Source: Amycolatopsis sp. NBC_00345 (GTDB taxonomy: Bacteria > Actinomycetota > Actinomycetes > Mycobacteriales > Pseudonocardiaceae). From it: DNA of 64,000 nucleotides. The DNA lies in contig NZ_CP107995.1 of assembly GCF_036116635.1 (NCBI RefSeq), positions 8,990,001-9,054,000 on the forward strand, given 5' to 3'. Every line of letters begins with the position of its first letter. The stretch's first letter is position 1. The position numbers and the translations under genes are program-made. Of the stretch, positions 7,830 through 16,541 are shown one piece after another. The notes below the pieces were generated by a model, which saw nothing but the letters and a program-made list of their open reading frames with translations, searched no databases and was not told the DNA's origin.

Positions 7830-8638
7830 AGGTCCCGGCGGAACTCGCTCGATCGGTGCGCGCACGCTGGCCAGAGCGCGCAGACAGATGGCTTAACGTC
7901 GTCGAACCCGAGCTAGCGGAGCTTTGCCGTCGCTACTCAGCCGCGCCGCAGCGCGTACTACCCGCGCGATGCGCTCTCGTCATCTCGGCCAAGACGACGG
8001 ACCGCAGTCTCATCCTGCGTGCTACCGCCGACCCGGACGCAGCAGCTCAAGCGTCAGTTGCGAGCGCGCTAGCCAAACTCGGCGTTGCCCCCGCCATCCA
8101 CACTGTGGACACCACCGAGGCCGGAACGTGGATGGTGATGGACCAGGTCACGCCCGGAACCACACTGGCCGAGACCGACCCCCGCACGCTCAACCTCGAC
8201 GATCTGACGGCTCCGCTCCGCTCAATGGTCGGGGAGCCAGCACCTTCCTGCGACCTACCTAGCATTACTGACTGGCTTCGGGATCGTCTAACAGATGATC
8301 ACCTCGCGGACATCCCGCCCGGTCAGACTCGGTCGGATGCCAAGGACCGCAAACACGCCCTCGACCTGCTCAACGAGCTAGCCGACGACACCCGGACCGG
8401 CTTGTGCCATGGGGATACCTCCACGTTTAACGTCGTCGCGGATGCTGACGGCCGGTGGATGTTCATTGATCCGCGCGGGATGCGTGGCGAAGTCGAGTAC
8501 GACGCAGCAGTAATGGCCTTCAAGATTGCCGATGCCCTTACTATCTCTGAAGCAGTCGCCCGCGTCGCCGACGCAGTCCAACTTGATTATAGTCGTGTTC
8601 AAAAATGGGTAATGATCTCCAGGTCGGCGCGCGTTTGA
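7826..8638 (+). CDS. Aminoglycoside phosphotransferase (APH)-like kinase
   Basis: This 270-residue protein has the APH/choline-kinase catalytic loop LCHGDTSTFNVV followed by the metal-binding MFIDPRGMRGEVEYD, near residues 195-220. The N-terminal nucleotide-binding lobe is short and divergent. It could phosphorylate a small molecule, perhaps the substrate of the adjacent HAD phosphatase, or inactivate an aminoglycoside. The sequence does not tell which. It starts in an ATGA overlap with the HAD gene. The last ~15 codons move into lower-GC DNA of the next cassette, so the C-terminus may have been altered at the junction. Confidence 0.75.
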   Translation: MKVPAELARSVRARWPERADRWLNVVEPELAELCRRYSAAPQRVLPARCALVISAKTTDRSLILRATADPDAAAQASVASALAKLGVAPAIHTVDTTEAGTWMVMDQVTPGTTLAETDPRTLNLDDLTAPLRSMVGEPAPSCDLPSITDWLRDRLTDDHLADIPPGQTRSDAKDRKHALDLLNELADDTRTGLCHGDTSTFNVVADADGRWMFIDPRGMRGEVEYDAAVMAFKIADALTISEAVARVADAVQLDYSRVQKWVMISRSARV

Positions 8639-8690
8639 GACGGTCTTCGAGTTTGCTAAGTGCTGCGATGCAGCGACGTTCATTTCGTCA

Positions 8691-9161
8691 TTAACAATGA
8701 CTTTCAAGTTCGTGGTCTTTTGCCCAGACGAAGACATTTTCGATCCCAGTTCTCTCCATATAAATTTCGCGTTCGCAAAGAATGCACAGGTCGCCTCCTC
8801 CGAGGCCGCCAACGGAGTGATCGACAAAGTTCGTGCCAGTCCTGGCGCCCTTGATGAGTAGGTCGAGAAGATTAGTTCCCCAGACGAACTCGTGCAATCG
8901 CCAAGGTGCCGATTCGTCGTGAACCATCTTTAGAACTTCGACAAAGGTGTTGGCTGCAGCTCGGCGCAGGCTGCCGTTGTTTATCTGCTTGATATGGTTC
9001 CCGGTTTCAATGATCGTCGTAACAGGAAGAATAAAAGCTTCCTTTGTTTCGATCTTTGCCTTTTGCTCTTTTAATACTTCCGACCTGTCTTGGTCGCGAC
9101 CGGGGACGGGAATCAGGTTGCAAAGTATCGACGTGTCGACAAAGTTAACTCGGCGAGACAT
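8691..9161 (-). CDS. PIN-domain nuclease, probable effector
   Basis: This 156-residue protein has the PIN-domain acid pattern: FVDTSILCN (Asp9), TTIIETGNH (Glu52), GGGDLCILCERE (Asp124) and FVWAKDHELES (Asp149). PIN domains are Mg-dependent ribonucleases, typical of VapC toxins, but this one is longer than most VapC and no VapB-type antitoxin precedes it. Its ATG shares a base with the TAA stop of the ATPase gene (TAATG), so the two are translationally coupled and probably act together. GC is clearly below the flanks. It converges on the APH gene. My reading is an RNA- or tRNA-cleaving effector gated by the ATPase, an inference from the two-gene architecture. Confidence 0.8.
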   Translation of the reverse strand: MSRRVNFVDTSILCNLIPVPGRDQDRSEVLKEQKAKIETKEAFILPVTTIIETGNHIKQINNGSLRRAAANTFVEVLKMVHDESAPWRLHEFVWGTNLLDLLIKGARTGTNFVDHSVGGLGGGDLCILCEREIYMERTGIENVFVWAKDHELESHC

Positions 9162-10504
9162 TAGTTCATTCCGAGAAGTCGAGCGAACTGATCATAATTA
9201 GAGTCAAATTCTTCCGGACGAACTAGGCGTCCGCCAGTAACTGCGTCCCCTAGTCTGCCGGTAGCCATCGCTTCAGCGTAGCCCTTCAGATCGGGCAATC
9301 GTTCAAGTTTGCTTAGTCCAGTGTCCTGGTCGCGGTAACATACGATAACGCTACGATTGAGGCTGCCGGTCATTTCATTTAGCAAAGCGGGGCTGTGTGT
9401 CGTGACCATGACGCGGTTGCCCTGCTCTTTGCTGGCTTCTCGCATTAACTCAAGAACTCTGTCGGCCTGAGAGGGGTGTAGGCCATTTTCGAGTTCCTCA
9501 ACTACGAGCAGTACGCCTGACGTTGGGCCGCCTAGTGCAAGGCCTTTTTCGATATCTAGGCCTCGATTTGCGGTAAGTAAGGCAGTTGCGATTGCGACAA
9601 ACCTGAGAAGCCCGTCGCTCATTTCTCGCGCTGGAGTTCGCTCAGACTTTCGTCCCAGGTATCCCTCGCGAAGTGCAATCATGACGTCCCCGAGTTGGGA
9701 TCTGGCAATGTATATGTCGCGAACACTTTGGTCGGCGACTTGTTTCACTAGGTCGCCTATCTGTCGAAAAGTATCTCGATCGGTGCGTTCCAGTTTGTCG
9801 AGCGCTGCCGAGATATTTGCACCAGTCCTGCGCAGGTCGGTATCTCGCTCCGACACGTACTCTCGCATCAAGTGAGGGATTGGGTCGAGATGAAATATTC
9901 CCCTCAGCGCTGCGGTAACGGCTTGTGCGGCGTCTATGACGGCCTGAGTGGCATTATTTTCAGGGGCTACTCTGAGTGGAATTTGTGATGTTATCAGCCT
10001 GGAGTCTCGAAAAGGAACAATAGGATTGTTTCCGCGTTTTCCATTAAAGATCTCAACATGGATACCTGCGTCGCCTTCTGTGGGTCCTCTTGTTTGGAAG
10101 AGATGACGATCTTTTACGACGCCTGACTCAACGGCTGGGGCAGGTCCGCGCAAGACCTCGCTAATTACTCGCAATTCTGGTTTTACTTGAATGCCGATAT
10201 CAAGGCGATATGAGTTGTTGCCACTTTGGACTGTGCATCCGAGCAGGAATCTATTGGCTCCATGTGGGGCGCAGCCTCGTGAACCGCCGCGGACGGGCCC
10301 CCCTTCGCGTCGACGGCCATCCAGAGCGTCCACCAGTTCTTCGCCGGTTGCCAGGCGGGAAAGAACCTCGACGCCGTCCAGGGCATTCGACTTGCCAGCA
10401 CTGTTTCGACCTGTCAGGACTGTGATCGAATCGACTGGAAGAACAGCATTCCGAAACGACTTGAACTGGCCAAGTCGTATTTCGCGAAGGTAAGCGACGG
10501 TCAC
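9161..10504 (-). CDS. AAA-family (OLD/RecF-like ABC) ATPase, partner of the PIN nuclease
   Basis: This ~447-residue ATPase has YLREIRLGQFKSFRN at the N-terminus, P-loop GRNSAGKSN (about residue 33), a signature-like region AREMSDGLLRFVAIATALL, Walker B VLLVVEELENGLHPSQ (about residue 335) and a switch TTHSPALLNEM. This matches the AAA_15/AAA_21 proteins of OLD, PtuA (Septu) and AriA (PARIS), but no TOPRIM domain follows. The start is uncertain: GTG 10504 puts the usual YLREI opening at the N-terminus, a TTG at 10534 is possible, and neither has a clear ribosome site. One 60-base row inside (from 9541) has 29 G/C, against 40 in a groEL row (from 12001). It overlaps the PIN gene by one base. 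Confidence 0.8.
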   Translation of the reverse strand: MTVAYLREIRLGQFKSFRNAVLPVDSITVLTGRNSAGKSNALDGVEVLSRLATGEELVDALDGRRREGGPVRGGSRGCAPHGANRFLLGCTVQSGNNSYRLDIGIQVKPELRVISEVLRGPAPAVESGVVKDRHLFQTRGPTEGDAGIHVEIFNGKRGNNPIVPFRDSRLITSQIPLRVAPENNATQAVIDAAQAVTAALRGIFHLDPIPHLMREYVSERDTDLRRTGANISAALDKLERTDRDTFRQIGDLVKQVADQSVRDIYIARSQLGDVMIALREGYLGRKSERTPAREMSDGLLRFVAIATALLTANRGLDIEKGLALGGPTSGVLLVVEELENGLHPSQADRVLELMREASKEQGNRVMVTTHSPALLNEMTGSLNRSVIVCYRDQDTGLSKLERLPDLKGYAEAMATGRLGDAVTGGRLVRPEEFDSNYDQFARLLGMN

Positions 10505-11256
10505 TCGGGTAAGACTAGACCGACAAGCCGACAATCACCACAGGAGCAGGAAGTAACGGTTGGCTGATCTGCTGCCGAACTTGGCTCTATGGGATCAAGG
10601 CGCCGCCGTCGGCGGCGCGCAGGTCACCACGCGTACGGCGGTCCCGCCCGAGTGTGACACGACGGCCTGCCGCTCCGCTCCGGCCGTCGGCCGCCGGGCG
10701 GGTCCGCCGACGTGGCGGTGAGGCACGCGCGCCGTCGACGGCGACTGACAACCCCGTGAGTCGCATACCGGCATAGACGCGATCAAGTCGCACGGTGTTA
10801 CGCCCGATCGGCTCACCGATAGTGGCCGTTCCTCGCAGGCGATCGTTTAACACCGGTCCGCCGGCATCAAGGGCGCCTACGGCGTCGCTACGCGATGGAC
10901 GCAAGCGCCCACCCTTGACGCCGACAGCCCGGCGCTAACCGCGGCGGGGGCGAGGAAGATGGGGGCGGACAGCCGCTACGTCCCGTGTCACCGAGCCCGA
11001 GCAGTCGGAGAGGCGCCAACTATGAAGCAGTCGAGCAGTCGACCCCCTCTGAACCAGATCGCGTTGTGGAGCCGCTTCGAGCTGGTTGACCGGCAGGCGC
11101 AGGCTCGAACCACGCGCGCCCACGCGTGCGCCAAGGGTGCGGGCATACTGAACGTGTCCGGCCGAGTCGGATTGTGGACCGTGCGGAACCCTGGCGGAAC
11201 GAAACGGCCGGTCAGGTGCCCGCGAGGCGAGTTTTCGCAGGGTAAGGCCACCCTCC
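10505..11256. other. Non-coding stretch, probably containing the right end of the AICE
   Basis: About 750 bases with no convincing gene in any frame. Visible structure includes a perfect 9-base dyad GCGCCGCCG/CGGCGGCGC at 10600-10618 and an imperfect inverted repeat built on TCAAGGGCGC (about 10867) and GCGCCCACCCTTGA (about 10906). GC rises from cassette level back to genomic level around 10540. A right attachment site is expected between here and groES, but the integrase-side copy is outside the window. I could not match a tRNA 3-prime end, so no att site is called. Confidence 0.5.
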
Positions 11257-11291
11257 TTGCGAAGCTGGCACTCACGTGGCTAGAGTGCTAA
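11257..11291 (+). promoter_or_regulatory. groES promoter with CIRCE operator (HrcA site)
   Basis: The inverted repeat CTGGCACTC (11265-11273), nine bases, GAGTGCTAA (11283-11291) matches the CIRCE consensus (TTAGCACTC-N9-GAGTGCTAA) perfectly in its right half and with three differences in its left. A promoter, TTGCGA (11257-11262) with an 18-base spacer and TAGAGT (11281-11286), is covered by it. So HrcA binding would block initiation and be relieved by heat shock. The groES GTG follows about 100 bases later. Confidence 0.85.
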
Positions 11292-11388
11292 TCGCACGGC
11301 CCGAACACGCCCCGGCACCCGCGACGGCGGGGGTGGTAGGAGCCGTATCATCCTGCCGACGCTTTCGACGACCGTGGAGGTCAACCCG

Positions 11389-11682
11389 GTGAGCGTGAAC
11401 ATCAAGCCGCTCGAGGACAAGATCGTTGTCCAGACGAGTGAGGCCGAGGAGACGACCGCTTCCGGCCTCGTCATCCCCGACACCGCCAAGGAGAAGCCCC
11501 AGGAGGGCAAGGTTCTGGCCGTTGGCCCGGGCCGGATCGACGACAAGGGCAACCGCGTGCCGCTCGACGTGGCCGTGGGTGACGTCGTCATCTACTCCAA
11601 GTACGGCGGTACCGAGGTCAAGTACAACGGTGAGGACTACTTGATCCTCTCCGCCCGCGACGTGCTGGCCGTCATCAACTGA
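11389..11682 (+). CDS. groES: Co-chaperonin GroES
   Basis: This 97-residue 10-kDa chaperonin caps the GroEL ring. It has the family opening [13 protein letters not shown], the mobile loop ([21 protein letters not shown]) with the GLVIP contact to GroEL, and the roof/closing [25 protein letters not shown]. The start is the GTG at 11389, since GGAGG lies eight bases upstream and the length then equals the family norm; a longer reading from 11374 adds five residues. It is under a CIRCE operator, with groEL1 100 bases downstream after a hairpin. Confidence 0.97.
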   Translation: MSVNIKPLEDKIVVQTSEAEETTASGLVIPDTAKEKPQEGKVLAVGPGRIDDKGNRVPLDVAVGDVVIYSKYGGTEVKYNGEDYLILSARDVLAVIN

Positions 11683-11705
11683 CGAACCGGCCGCAGCGCA
11701 AAAAC

Positions 11706-11745
11706 GCCCCGGGCCCCGCACAAGCCGGGGGACGGGGCGTTCTTG
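11706..11745 (+). terminator. Hairpin between groES and groEL1
   Basis: CGCCCCG at 11706-11712 pairs with CGGGGCG at 11734-11740, with further partial pairing inside, followed by TTCTT. As an intercistronic hairpin it could give partial termination or stabilise a processed groES message. Confidence 0.6.
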
Positions 11746-11769
11746 TGTCCTAAGACACCTGAAAGGTAA

Positions 11770-13398
<1,629 letters not shown>

Positions 13399-13425
13399 TC
13401 GCTTCTGTTTCACCGCAACGAAAAA

Positions 13426-13468
13426 CGGGGCGGCACTCCCTTCCGAGGGGGTGCCGCCCCGCTTTTGT
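13426..13468 (+). terminator. Intrinsic terminator after groEL1
   Basis: A 15-base stem from 13426-13440 pairs with 13447-13461 (one G-T type mismatch), loop TTCC plus two bases, then CTTTTGTG. It is placed between groEL1 and the convergent SDR gene, which ends at 13479, and so may serve both. Confidence 0.85.
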
Positions 13469-13478
13469 GTTCGGCGGG

Positions 13479-14219
13479 TCAGGCCGTGAAGCCGCCGTCG
13501 ACGGTGAGCGACGTGCCGGTCAGGTAGCGGCTGTCGGGCCCGGCCAGGTACGCGACGGCCGCCGCGATGTCCGCGGTTTCGGCGTAGTGGCCGAGCGCGA
13601 TGTGAGCCAGCTGGCTCGCGGCGTGCGAGCCGTCGGCGGGGTTCATCTCGGTGTCCGTGGAGCCGGGGTGGACGACGTTGGCCGTGATGCCGCGTTCGCC
13701 GAGGTCGCGCGCGAGGCCCTTGGTCATGCCGATCAACGCCGATTTGCTGGCCGAGTACAAGCTCATCCCCGGCCACGGCACGCGTTCGGCCAGGTCGCTG
13801 CCGATCGACACCACCCGCCCGCCGCGGCCCATGTGCCGCACCGCCGCCTGCGTCGCGACCAGCACGGCGCGGACGTGCACCGCCAGGGTGTGGTCGATGG
13901 TCTCGACCTTCAGCTCGTCGATGGTCGCGGCGGGGAACACCCCGGCGTTGTTGACCAGCACGTCGAGCCGGCCCAGCTCCTCGGCGGCGCGGTCGACGGC
14001 GGTGGCCACCGCGGCGGCGTCCGCGGCGTCGGCCCGCAGAGCCAGCCCGCGCCGGCCGTGCCCCTCGATCACCGCCACCACCTGCGCCGCTCGCTCCTGT
14101 GCGCGCTCGTACGTGATCGCGACGTCGGCGCCGTCCGCGGCCAGCCGCGTCGCGATCGCCGCGCCGATACCCCGGCTGCCGCCCGTGACCAGCGCGACCT
14201 TTCCGTCCAGCGTGCCCAT
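13479..14219 (-). CDS. SDR-family oxidoreductase
   Basis: This 246-residue short-chain dehydrogenase/reductase has the NAD(P) motif TGGSRGIG at residues 12-19, LVNNAGVF, the catalytic serine region VVSIGSD and YSASK (Tyr-x3-Lys), and the closing TSLTVDGGF. The Arg after the glycine-rich Ser suggests NADP(H). It resembles 3-oxoacyl-ACP reductase-like SDRs, but the substrate is unknown. The ATG at 14219 follows AAAGGAAC. It is divergent from the TetR gene, 94 bases away, which suggests that this regulator controls it. Confidence 0.9.
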   Translation of the reverse strand: MGTLDGKVALVTGGSRGIGAAIATRLAADGADVAITYERAQERAAQVVAVIEGHGRRGLALRADAADAAAVATAVDRAAEELGRLDVLVNNAGVFPAATIDELKVETIDHTLAVHVRAVLVATQAAVRHMGRGGRVVSIGSDLAERVPWPGMSLYSASKSALIGMTKGLARDLGERGITANVVHPGSTDTEMNPADGSHAASQLAHIALGHYAETADIAAAVAYLAGPDSRYLTGTSLTVDGGFTA

Positions 14220-14313
14220 GACCCCAGTTCCTTTCTGTAGTGATAGGTACATAAAAGGGGTCGTACGATAGGCCCGTCAAGGATTTTGTATCGCTCGCTA
14301 AAGAAGGTGGTCC
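14220..14313. promoter_or_regulatory. Divergent SDR/TetR promoter region with repeated boxes
   Basis: The spacer carries GATAGGTAC (14243-14251) and TACGATAGG (14264-14272), which share a GATAGG core, and a leftward TTGACG -35-like box at 14278-14273. A TetR operator is likely here because both genes start at its edges. The exact operator cannot be fixed by eye. Confidence 0.35.
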
Positions 14314-14958
14314 ATGTCACCGCGCGGCCGGCCCCGTGCGTTCGACCGCGAACGCGCGCTCGAACAGGCCATGTTCGTGTTCTGGGAGCGTGGCTACGAA
14401 GGGGCGTCGCTCGCCGACCTGACGGCCGCCATGGGCGTCAACCCTCCCAGCCTGTACGCCGCCTTCGGGGACAAGGAGAAGCTGTTCCGCGAGGCCGTCG
14501 CGCGCTACGGCGAGACCCACGGCCGCTACACGCGGCGCGCGCTGGACGAAGGGCTGACGGCGCGCGCCGCGATCGAGGCGATGCTTCGCGACAACGCCCG
14601 TGCGTACGTCGACCCGGAGAACCCCACAGGCTGCATGGTTGTGCTCGCCGCGACCAACTACGCGCCGTCACACCAAGGCGTCCACGATCACCTGGCCGAG
14701 GCACGCGAGCACACCCGCGAGCTGATCCGCGCCCGCCTGCGCCGTGGCGTGGAAGAGGGCGACCTGTCACCGGATGCCGACGTCGAGGCCCTCGCGGCGC
14801 TGTACGCGACCGTCCTCTACGGGCTTTCGCTGCAGGCCCGTGACGGCCTCGGCCTCGACGTCCTCACCGCGGTCATCGACGGCGCGCTCGCGGCCTGGCC
14901 CGGACATGCGGAAGGGGCGGCGCCCGGTGTGGACGCCGCCCCTCCCGGGTCCGGGTGA
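14314..14958 (+). CDS. TetR/AcrR-family transcriptional regulator
   Basis: This 214-residue TetR regulator has an N-terminal helix-turn-helix (ALEQAMFVFWERGYEGASLADLTAAMGVNPPSLYAAFGDKEKLF). A ligand-binding C-terminal domain includes CMVVLAATNYAPSHQGVHDHL. It belongs to the AcrR-like group often found divergent from an SDR gene. The last codons overlap a GGGGCGGCG/CGCCGCCCC hairpin (about 14914-14942) that may terminate this gene and the convergent whiB3. The inducer is unknown. Confidence 0.9.
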   Translation: MSPRGRPRAFDRERALEQAMFVFWERGYEGASLADLTAAMGVNPPSLYAAFGDKEKLFREAVARYGETHGRYTRRALDEGLTARAAIEAMLRDNARAYVDPENPTGCMVVLAATNYAPSHQGVHDHLAEAREHTRELIRARLRRGVEEGDLSPDADVEALAALYATVLYGLSLQARDGLGLDVLTAVIDGALAAWPGHAEGAAPGVDAAPPGSG

Positions 14959-14960
14959 GC

Positions 14961-15263
14961 TCAGCCGTTGGACATGCTCAGCGCTCGTTTGTCCTGCTTG
15001 ATCAGGTTTTCCCGCTCCGACTCGGACAGGCCGCCCCAGATGCCGTAGGGCTCGTGCACTGCCAGCGCGTGCCGGCGGCACATCTCCAGTACCGGGCAGG
15101 CCAGGCAGACTGCCTTCGCCCTGGCCTCGCGCCGTGCCCTCGCCGGCCCCCGCTCGCCGTCCGGGTGAAAGAAGGACGCGCTGTCCATCCCCCGGCACGA
15201 CCCCTCCAGCTGCCAGTCCCACATGTCCGCATTGGGGCCGGGGAGCCTGCGCGTGTCTGCCAT
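14961..15263 (-). CDS. whiB3: WhiB-family regulator, WhiB3/WhiD type
   Basis: This 100-residue iron-sulphur regulator shows the WhiB3/WhiD pattern. LPGPNADMWDWQLEGSCRGMDS is followed by FFHPDGERG, the cluster cysteines CLACPVLEMC plus the earlier Cys, and the GIWGGLSESERE turn. The 4Fe-4S cluster responds to redox or NO, and Wbl proteins bind region 4 of the housekeeping sigma factor. The ATG at 15263 has GGAGG eight bases upstream, and an ATG at 15281 is less favoured. Its place beside groEL1 and sigD matches Rv3416 and SCO4767. Confidence 0.93.
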   Translation of the reverse strand: MADTRRLPGPNADMWDWQLEGSCRGMDSASFFHPDGERGPARARREARAKAVCLACPVLEMCRRHALAVHEPYGIWGGLSESERENLIKQDKRALSMSNG

Positions 15264-15472
15264 CCTGACCGCCTCCGTCATCCGGTCGATGCCATTAGCT
15301 GCTCTGCTGTGGTGCCGATACTCCATTCGGTGCAACGGCGGTAACGTTAGAAGCGCGCCAATAGTTGTTCAAGAGATCCGGGCCGATTCAGCCGTTAGGC
15401 ATCCCCCGGATGTGTGAGCAGGGCTTTTGGCTCCGGTTGCCGGGACCGGCACAGGCCTGGATATTGGGCCGA

Positions 15473-16435
15473 GTGGGATCCGGGTCGAGCGAAGGAGAGC
15501 CCACCCTGCCGGTGGCCTCGGTCGCTCGCCGGCTCGGGGTCGCCCCGTCCACCCTTCGTACCTGGGACCGCCGTTACGGATTGGGCCCCAGCAGGCACAC
15601 CGACGGCCGTCATCGCAGGTACGGCAGCTCTGACATCGGGCGCCTCGAACTCATGCAGCGCGCGTTGCTCCGCGGCGCGTCGACGGCGGAAGCCGCGCGC
15701 TACGCCCTTGAGCACATGCCCCGTGCTGTCGTCGACGAGCTGACTCCGCCTGCTCCGGCTCCCGAAGAGGACGAGCCCGCCGTACCCACCCCGGACGACG
15801 GCGACCACGAGGTCCCGTCCCGTCTCGCCCGCCGGCTGAGCACGGCCGCGCTGGCCATGGACGTCGGCGCCGTGCAGCGCATGCTCGCCGACGCGATCGG
15901 CGAGCTGGGAGTGCTCGCCGCGTGGTCCGGCGTGATCGACCCGGTGCTGACGGCGCTGGGGGCGCGCTGGCGCGGGGTCAGCGCGGGCGCGGAGGTCGAG
16001 TACCTGCTGGCCGAGTGCGTGTACGCGTCGCTCGTCCGCGCGACTCCCGTGCTCGACCAGCCGCGCAACCAGCGCCCGGTGATGCTCGGCTGCGTGCCGG
16101 AGGAACGGGACAGCACTCCGGCGTACGCGCTGGCGGCCGCGTTGGCAGGCCGCCGGATCGGCACGCAGCTGTTCGGGGTGCCGCTGCCCGCGGAGGTGCT
16201 GGCGGTGGCCGTTCGGCGGAGCGCGCCCGCCGCCGTTGTGCTGTGGGCGCACCGCCGAGCGGTGGCGGACCCGCGTCTGTTCGCGCGCGTCTCCCGCGGC
16301 CGCCAGCGCAGCCGCCTGTTCGCCTGCGGCCCCGGCTGGGACCCGGCCGCCTTGCCGGACAAGGTGGAACTGCTGGTGGACCTGCCCACGGCCGCGGACC
16401 GCGTCGAACACGTCCTGGTGGGGGCGACGGGTTAG
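15473..16435 (+). CDS. MerR-type regulator with degenerate B12-binding domain
   Basis: About 320 residues. An N-terminal MerR helix-turn-helix (VASVARRLGVAPSTLRTWDRRYGLGPSRHTDGRHRRYG) is followed by a linker rich in Pro, Glu and Asp. The C-terminal half resembles the four-helix and Rossmann parts of CarH-type photoreceptors. The motifs that hold cobalamin look lost: the Trp-x9-Glu-His position reads WRGVSAGAEVEY, and the His-bearing motif reads PEERDSTPAY. The protein therefore probably does not bind B12. The start is uncertain; GTG 15473 is a compromise and an ATG at 15410 is in frame. It is divergent from whiB3 across a ~200-base promoter region. Confidence 0.75.
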   Translation: MGSGSSEGEPTLPVASVARRLGVAPSTLRTWDRRYGLGPSRHTDGRHRRYGSSDIGRLELMQRALLRGASTAEAARYALEHMPRAVVDELTPPAPAPEEDEPAVPTPDDGDHEVPSRLARRLSTAALAMDVGAVQRMLADAIGELGVLAAWSGVIDPVLTALGARWRGVSAGAEVEYLLAECVYASLVRATPVLDQPRNQRPVMLGCVPEERDSTPAYALAAALAGRRIGTQLFGVPLPAEVLAVAVRRSAPAAVVLWAHRRAVADPRLFARVSRGRQRSRLFACGPGWDPAALPDKVELLVDLPTAADRVEHVLVGATG

Positions 16436-16541
16436 GCCGGTTGCCGGAGCTGTTCGGTGGCGCTCCCGCGAAGTTGAAGCTGGTGGTCTCCGGTGTTCTC
16501 AACGGGCGGATTTTGTCGGTGGGAAGCGCTAGAAAGAACGG

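Noticed and set aside
8691..9161. VapC of a VapBC toxin-antitoxin pair
   Set aside because: No small DNA-binding antitoxin gene precedes it, and it is coupled to an ATPase instead.
11090..11120. tRNA T-arm-like sequence (GGTTCGAGCC on the minus strand) as an att remnant
   Set aside because: The T-stem needs two G-T pairs and no acceptor or anticodon arm could be built, and the left att copy is not visible.
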